From NCBI GenBank assembly GCA_030592355.1, contig JAUVJE010000005.1:1-28236 (forward strand): a DNA stretch of 28,236 bases, in the 5' to 3' direction. Each line of letters opens with the position of its first letter. Within the stretch, counting starts at the first letter, position 1. Below are positions 23,899-28,236 of this stretch, piece by piece. Under the pieces are notes generated by a model. The model was not told where the DNA came from and did no database searches. It saw nothing but the letters and a program-made list of their open reading frames with translations. The DNA is from Clostridia bacterium (GTDB lineage: Bacteria > Bacillota > Clostridia > DUPQ01). The translations under genes and the position numbers were made by a program.

Positions 23899-25530
23899 CT
23901 ATATATTAATATTTCTATCTTCCCTAAGCATCTTAAGACTCTTTTCCACGTTCAGGGGTTTACCCAGATGGTATCCCTGCATATATCTTATACCTATGTC
24001 TTTAAATGTTTTAAACTGCACTTCGGTTTCTACACCTTCACAGAATAGTTTAATATTCATATATTCAGCCAGTGTCTTTAGATTTTCAATTATTTGTTTC
24101 TGAACTTCTATATCACTTATTTTGTTGTGTAGTTTATTGATTTTAATTATATCAGGTTCAATTTTATCTAAAATTGACATAAGAGCATATTTGTACCCAA
24201 AATCATGGATAGCAATCTTGTACCCGTTATCCCGAAGTTCTTTCAACCTTTCAATTTCTATATGTGATATGTTTTGTACTAATTCTTCAGAAACTTCAAA
24301 GCACAATCTTTTTTTCTTAAGACCGTTTTTCTCAAATTGCTTATTAATAAATTCAATAAGACTGTGATCATCTAATTGAAATAGTGATAAATTAACTGAA
24401 AAACTTAGTTTTTTAATACCATTTTCTCTGAAATATTTCATTATTCTTGTAAGTTCCTTCAGTACCCACTTCCCTATTTCTATAATTAAACCCGTTTCTT
24501 CAGCAAGTGGAATAAATTCGCCCGGGTATATTAGCCCCTTTTCAGGATGCTTCCATCTGATAAAAGACTCAAAAACAATAATATTTGACACGTTTACGTT
24601 AAATATAGGTTGTAAATATAACTCGAACTCTTTGTTTTCCAGTGCATTTTCAAGTTCGACATACATATTGTGCCTGTCTATCAGATTATATTTCATTTCA
24701 TTATTATAAAGTACAAATCTTGCTTTTCCCTGCATTTTTGCTTTATACATGGCAATATCCGCACTGGATAGAATAGCCGCTCTGCTTTTTCCATGCTCGG
24801 GATAAAATGCGGTACCCACGCTTGCGCTTAAATATAAAATATTCTTATTTATGTTAAATGGTAGTTTTAAGGTGTCAGTAAGCTTCTTTGCCAGGCGAAT
24901 TCCCTCTTTAATATTTTCAATATCTTTAAGTACCAGTATGAATTCATCTCCGGACTGCCTGCCAAGCGTTGCATTTTCCGGCAAAATGTTTTTGATTCTT
25001 TCAGAAACTTTTATTATAAGTTCATCCCCTGCTTCATGACCGTAAATATCGTTAACTCTTTTAAAATTGTCAAGGTCTATAAACATAACGGATCCATTAT
25101 CGTATTTCAGCATACTGTTTATAACTTTATCCATTCCTTTTCTATTAGGTAAACCTGTCAGAGTGTCATGAGTAACGGCGTGAATAAGGTTTTCTTCCGT
25201 TTCTTTACGCGTTTCAATATCTATCAAGTATATTGAAACCAGCTTTTCTGTATCTGATTCAGTAATGCTTTCCATGATTTCATAATTATTTGCATGTCCT
25301 TCAAGTTGCATTACAAAGGTGTCGTATTTGTTAACACCATTTTTTTGCAGTAAGTTCCATTCTTCTTTCCATTTACTACGGTTTAGTTCAATGAATATGT
25401 CGTAGATTGTTGTTTTCCCAAGATCAAAGTCATGGTGCGCAACAAAATAAATATTGCCATAAACAATATCACCGTTTTTATTGACCAAAATCATTTCGAT
25501 GTTAGCATTATCAATTGCATTGTCCAACAT
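23899..25530 (-). CDS. PAS-GGDEF-EAL protein with a degenerate EAL domain
   Basis: Cyclic di-GMP signalling protein of 543 residues, with no membrane segment. Residues 1-115 look like a PAS-type sensor (NANIEMILVNKNGDIVYGN). The GGDEF domain (about 118-280) has THDTLTGLPNR, FIDLDNFKRVNDIYGHEAGD and RQSGDEFILVL; SGDEF replaces GGDEF but keeps the acidic pair, so cyclase activity is plausible. The RxxD inhibitory site upstream is absent. The EAL domain (about 290-535) reads FESFIRWKHP in place of EALLRW. It keeps VNLS, the EVSEE glutamate, CEGVET and MQGY, but AIHDFGYKYA replaces the usual DDFGTGYS and IIKIN replaces LKID. Loss of a metal-binding Asp suggests no phosphodiesterase activity. Start ATG 25530 with AAGGGG upstream. 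Confidence 0.88.
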   Translation of the reverse strand: MLDNAIDNANIEMILVNKNGDIVYGNIYFVAHHDFDLGKTTIYDIFIELNRSKWKEEWNLLQKNGVNKYDTFVMQLEGHANNYEIMESITESDTEKLVSIYLIDIETRKETEENLIHAVTHDTLTGLPNRKGMDKVINSMLKYDNGSVMFIDLDNFKRVNDIYGHEAGDELIIKVSERIKNILPENATLGRQSGDEFILVLKDIENIKEGIRLAKKLTDTLKLPFNINKNILYLSASVGTAFYPEHGKSRAAILSSADIAMYKAKMQGKARFVLYNNEMKYNLIDRHNMYVELENALENKEFELYLQPIFNVNVSNIIVFESFIRWKHPEKGLIYPGEFIPLAEETGLIIEIGKWVLKELTRIMKYFRENGIKKLSFSVNLSLFQLDDHSLIEFINKQFEKNGLKKKRLCFEVSEELVQNISHIEIERLKELRDNGYKIAIHDFGYKYALMSILDKIEPDIIKINKLHNKISDIEVQKQIIENLKTLAEYMNIKLFCEGVETEVQFKTFKDIGIRYMQGYHLGKPLNVEKSLKMLREDRNINI

Positions 25531-25605
25531 GTTCGGGCCCCTTATTCAAACTAGTAACATCCCCTTTATCTATATCTTAATCAATTTTATCATAATCAAT
25601 AATGT

Positions 25606-25633
25606 TTTACAATTTATGAATTTATATTATAAT
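25606..25633 (+). promoter_or_regulatory. Promoter of the small lipoprotein gene
   Basis: TTTACA (25606-25611), 16 bases, perfect TATAAT (25628-25633). Transcription would start about 25640, giving a leader of about 20 bases with GGAG at 25650-25653 before the ATG at 25660. Confidence 0.65.
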
Positions 25634-25659
25634 GATTAAAACAACCATTGGAGAAAGTG

Positions 25660-25824
25660 ATGAAAAAGATAATTTTAATTCTACTATTAATAGCCATATT
25701 ACTTCTGTCGTCATGCGATTTTATTAAAAACCGATTTCTTGACGGAGAATCCTTATATGGCGGTGGGCACGAAAAAGGATCAGTTTACACCCCAACCCCC
25801 ATGCCTTCTGCTTCCACTGAATAA
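25660..25824 (+). CDS. Small predicted lipoprotein (54 residues)
   Basis: The ATG at 25660 opens a 54-codon frame ending TAA at 25822-25824. The product starts MKKIILILLLIAILLLSSC: a two-lysine n-region, a long leucine/isoleucine h-region and a lipobox LSSC with Cys19 as the predicted lipidation site. The mature part is only 36 residues, polar, with GESLYGGGHEKG followed by a Thr/Pro/Ser-rich tail, like the low-complexity linkers of surface lipoproteins. The GGAG ribosome binding site and a good promoter support expression. It resembles no family I recognise and has no transporter genes beside it. It ends seven bases from the convergent gntR stop. It could be a decayed remnant of a longer lipoprotein. 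Confidence 0.7.
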   Translation: MKKIILILLLIAILLLSSCDFIKNRFLDGESLYGGGHEKGSVYTPTPMPSASTE

Positions 25825-25831
25825 TATTGAT

Positions 25832-26581
25832 TTATATTTTTCTAATTTTTGAAAACAAAACTTCTGTATTATGCATTTTGTAATAGCTTGAACAATATTC
25901 AACCGTTATTCCGCGTCCTGCTAAAAGATAACTCTCAATTTTAATTATTGCCGCTCCTATTGATAACCCAAGAGCTTCAGCCTGCTTCTTTTCAGCAGCT
26001 GTAACTGTCATTATACATTTTGCATTTCTGGGATCCAAAGGTAATTTTCCTGTCAATAAATCATATGCCAGCGCATTTTTTTCAAGTTGTCCGGGAGCTT
26101 CCGGAAAATATGTGAGAGGGATGTATGATTCGCAATATACATCATCATCAGTAAATTTGTATTCTGCTTTTATGAATTTCGCACTGAAGCCTGTGCTGAA
26201 ATTCGTTCCGAATTTATCATATATTTTATCTTCGCCTATAGAAGCGCTGCCATCGGTAAGATATACAGACAGCATCTCTCTGTTTGTATTGTCATTACAA
26301 TCTAAAAGTGCATAAGCAAAGCCTTTCGTATGGTCATATGAGGCTTTTTTATCAAATTGGGCTACAAAAGTACCCTTGCCTTTTACTTTTTTTAATAATC
26401 CTTTATGAACAAGCTCCGAAAATGCCTGACGAACTGTAGGTCTTGATATTTTATGTAAAGCTGCAAGCTCGTTTTCCGACGGTATCATCTCTCCAGGTTT
26501 ATATTTCCCTGATAATATTGCTTTTTCCAGTTCATTCATTAACTGAGAATGTAATGGAAGCGTGTTACCACTGGTTTTCAT
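25832..26581 (-). CDS. GntR family transcriptional regulator with UTRA domain (HutC type)
   Basis: One-component DNA-binding regulator that senses a small molecule. The 249-residue product has an N-terminal winged helix (about 5-75: LHSQLMNELEKAILSGKYKP, MIPSENELAALHKISRPTVR, then GKGTFVA) and a C-terminal UTRA ligand-binding domain (about 90-245, with YCESYIPLTYFP and ending IVEYCSSYY-like TVEYCSSYYKMHNTEVLF), which places it in the HutC subfamily. The start is the ATG at 26581 with AAGGAG upstream; a GTG three codons earlier lies inside the ribosome binding site. It is 62 bases downstream of purB in the same direction, with its own likely promoter. No sugar or amino acid uptake genes are adjacent, so the ligand is unknown. 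Confidence 0.9.
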   Translation of the reverse strand: MKTSGNTLPLHSQLMNELEKAILSGKYKPGEMIPSENELAALHKISRPTVRQAFSELVHKGLLKKVKGKGTFVAQFDKKASYDHTKGFAYALLDCNDNTNREMLSVYLTDGSASIGEDKIYDKFGTNFSTGFSAKFIKAEYKFTDDDVYCESYIPLTYFPEAPGQLEKNALAYDLLTGKLPLDPRNAKCIMTVTAAEKKQAEALGLSIGAAIIKIESYLLAGRGITVEYCSSYYKMHNTEVLFSKIRKI

Positions 26582-26593
26582 TGAAATCACTCC

Positions 26594-26624
26594 TTGTTAT
26601 GACATGTGCATTGTTATTATAGCA
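26594..26624 (-). promoter_or_regulatory. gntR promoter with possible operator repeats
   Basis: On the minus strand TGCTATAAT (26616-26624) is a perfect extended -10 between purB and gntR. Two direct copies of TTGTTAT on the plus strand (26594-26600 and 26611-26617) are spaced 17 bases apart, one overlapping the -10, and flank the partly palindromic GACATGTGC. Autoregulation by the GntR protein is an inference. Confidence 0.45.
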
Positions 26625-26643
26625 TACATTTCTCAAAGTATTA

Positions 26644-28071
26644 TTATTCATTTATAAGAACTTTTCCTAATTTAAAGTTATACTCCTTAATTTTAGGGAT
26701 AATTTTATTATTGACAAACTCTTCTGTCTGCTCCGACGACCTTCCTGTAAAATTCATCGGATCCAATAATTCATTTAATTCATCTAAATTAATTTCGAAA
26801 GCTTTGTCCTTTGAAATGAGTTCCATAAGGTTGTTAGAAAGTCCGCGTTCTTTAACATTTTTAGCTGCCTGCATTGAATAAACACGAATCTTTTCATGAA
26901 TATCCTGCCTATCCCCTCCCCTTTTTACTGCATTCATCAGAATTACCTCAGTGGCCATGAAGGGCAATTCTTCCGTAATATGCTTTTTGATAACTCCGGG
27001 ATAGACAACCATTCCTTCGGTTATATTCATATAAAGGTTAAGAATAGAATCAACTGCAAGAAAAGCTTCCGAAATGGATAAGCGTCTGTTTGATGAATCG
27101 TCCAAAGTTCGTTCTAACCACTGTACAGAGGCTGTTACCGCTCCGTTAAGCGCGTTATTTATGACAAATCTGGCTAATCCGCATATTCTTTCGCTTCTCA
27201 TAGGATTCCTTTTATAGGCCATTGCCGAAGAACCAATTTGTTTTTTGCCGAATGGCTCCTCTATCTCTTTAAGATTTTGTAAAAGCCTGAGATCGGTAGC
27301 AAATTTATGTGAACTCTGTGCTATTTGAGATAGTAGATTTAAAATCCTTGAATCAGTTTTCCGGGGATATGTCTGCCCAGTAACATCATATGAATTTCTT
27401 AATCCCAGTTTATTTGCAATAATGCTGTCAAGCTTCCTCGTCTTTTCATGATTCCCATCAAACAATTCCAGATAACTTGCTTGGGTTCCCGTGGTCCCCT
27501 TAGCTCCCCTTGCCTTTAAATTACCTAAAGTGAATTCCATTTCGTCAAAATCAAGCAAAAGGTCTTGTAGCCATAAAGAAGCTCTTTTCCCTACGGTAAC
27601 AAGCTGCGCCGGCTGAAAATGTGTAAAACCCAGTGTAGGCAAGTCTTTGTATTTTAATGCAAATTCCGAAAGATTTTCCATGGTTTTAATTAATTTGCCC
27701 CTGAGTAATTCAAGACCTTCTTTCATTATTAAAATATCTGTATTATCTCCCACGAAACTTGATGTGGCACCAAGATGAATTATAGGTTTTGCTTTTGGGC
27801 ATTGTTCGCCGTATGTAATTATATGGCTCATGACGTCGTGACGTGTTTGCTTTTCATGAAAAACGGCTCTTTCTAAATCTAAATTATTTAGATTTGCTTT
27901 CAATTCATCAATCTGTTCTGAGCTAATATCCAAACCAAGTTCTTTCTCCGCCTCGGCAAGGGAAATCCAAATCAATCTCCAGGTTGTAAATTTCTTTTCT
28001 TGTGAAAAAAGGTGTCTCATTTCATCAGAAGCCCATCTCAATTTAAATGGACTTTCATACAAATTATTCAC
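26644..28071 (-). CDS. purB: Adenylosuccinate lyase
   Basis: Catalyses two beta-eliminations in purine synthesis: SAICAR to AICAR plus fumarate, and adenylosuccinate to AMP plus fumarate. The 475-residue product carries the fumarase-superfamily landmarks: KQTRHDVMSHI (about 76-86), HLGATSSFVGDNTDI (about 99-113), FTHFQPAQ (about 154-161), KGTTGTQASY, and the signature loop GSSAMAYKRNPMRSE (about 281-295; the usual Pro after Met is Ala). Length fits the roughly 475-residue group that includes the animal enzyme more than the shorter Bacillus form. The start is a GTG at 28071 with GAGGGGG six bases upstream. It follows the aminotransferase by one base and precedes gntR with no terminator between. 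Confidence 0.94.
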   Translation of the reverse strand: MNNLYESPFKLRWASDEMRHLFSQEKKFTTWRLIWISLAEAEKELGLDISSEQIDELKANLNNLDLERAVFHEKQTRHDVMSHIITYGEQCPKAKPIIHLGATSSFVGDNTDILIMKEGLELLRGKLIKTMENLSEFALKYKDLPTLGFTHFQPAQLVTVGKRASLWLQDLLLDFDEMEFTLGNLKARGAKGTTGTQASYLELFDGNHEKTRKLDSIIANKLGLRNSYDVTGQTYPRKTDSRILNLLSQIAQSSHKFATDLRLLQNLKEIEEPFGKKQIGSSAMAYKRNPMRSERICGLARFVINNALNGAVTASVQWLERTLDDSSNRRLSISEAFLAVDSILNLYMNITEGMVVYPGVIKKHITEELPFMATEVILMNAVKRGGDRQDIHEKIRVYSMQAAKNVKERGLSNNLMELISKDKAFEINLDELNELLDPMNFTGRSSEQTEEFVNNKIIPKIKEYNFKLGKVLINE

Positions 28072-28072
28072 T

Positions 28073-28236
28073 TTATACCCCCTCTGTTAATTTTTCTAAA
28101 GACGCAAGTTTTACACATGTGCAAAATATTGATGCTGCGGTCTTCATATCTTCATATGATGGATAAGTTGGCGCAATCCTAATATTGCTGTCCGCAGCAT
28201 CTGCTTTGTAAGGATAAGGCGCACCTGCCGGCGTTA
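28073..28236 (-). CDS. Aminotransferase class I/II, MocR-type, C-terminal end (5' part outside window)
   Basis: The frame open from the window edge to TAA at 28073-28075 gives 53 residues: TPAGAPYPYKADAADSNIRI, then APTYPSYEDMKTAA and a C-terminal FCTCVKLASLEKL. The pattern PAGA-x-YPY, DSNIRIAP-(T/S)-(Y/F)-P and CVKLAS-x-EKL matches the C terminus of the PLP-dependent aminotransferases of about 420 residues that carry an Aminotran_MocR domain and are common in Firmicutes. The Arg of NIRIAP would bind the substrate carboxylate. The purB GTG begins one base after this stop and uses a ribosome binding site inside the gene end, so they are coupled. The substrate is unknown. Confidence 0.75.
   Translation of the reverse strand, partial: TPAGAPYPYKADAADSNIRIAPTYPSYEDMKTAASIFCTCVKLASLEKLTEGV

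Overview
The window looks like chromosomal core sequence from a low-GC Firmicute, most likely a Clostridia member. The basis is AT-rich intergenic DNA, strong AGGAGG-type ribosome binding sites, consensus-like sigma-A promoters, and gene content: an M18 aminopeptidase, an LCP protein, MutS2, a TRAP homologue, MgtE, and a corrinoid-activator ASKHA protein. Coding density is high. No stretch over 300 bases lacks a gene; the longest gap (22168-22425, 258 bases) is the mgtE leader. I found no CRISPR array, insertion sequence, rRNA or tRNA gene.

Layout. 1-3199 (+): end of mnmA, an M18 aminopeptidase, a terminator, then an LCP-family cell-wall protein. 3322-7431 (-): operon gltX > glnS > Xer-type recombinase with overlapping or abutting genes; glnS carries an apparent one-base frameshift. 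7538-10799 (+): tightly overlapped trio of corrinoid-protein reductive activator, 5-formyl-THF cyclo-ligase and cysteine synthase. 10896-13358 (-): operon of an unknown six-helix membrane protein, a DUF89/ARMT1-like phosphatase and a cation antiporter. 13547-18896 (+): dnaE, a TRAP (mtrB) homologue, pfkA and pgsA. 19026-22167 (+): a TIM-barrel sugar isomerase-like protein and mutS2. 22426-23775 (+): mgtE behind a structured leader. 23899-25530 (-): PAS-GGDEF-EAL protein with a degenerate EAL domain. 25660-25824 (+): tiny lipoprotein. 25832-28236 (-): end of a MocR-type aminotransferase, purB, and a GntR/UTRA regulator.

Working together. Most genes are housekeeping: tRNA charging and thiolation, replication, glycolysis, phospholipid and purine synthesis. 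The parts that deserve attention are the mgtE leader, whose pairings look mutually exclusive and include a hairpin over the Shine-Dalgarno; the dnaE start, which sits where an extended -10 would begin transcription (possible leaderless mRNA); the broken glnS frame; the C1/corrinoid operon with no methyltransferase nearby; and a TRAP regulator with no trp genes in view. All calls come from reading the sequence and translations by eye; no database search was run.
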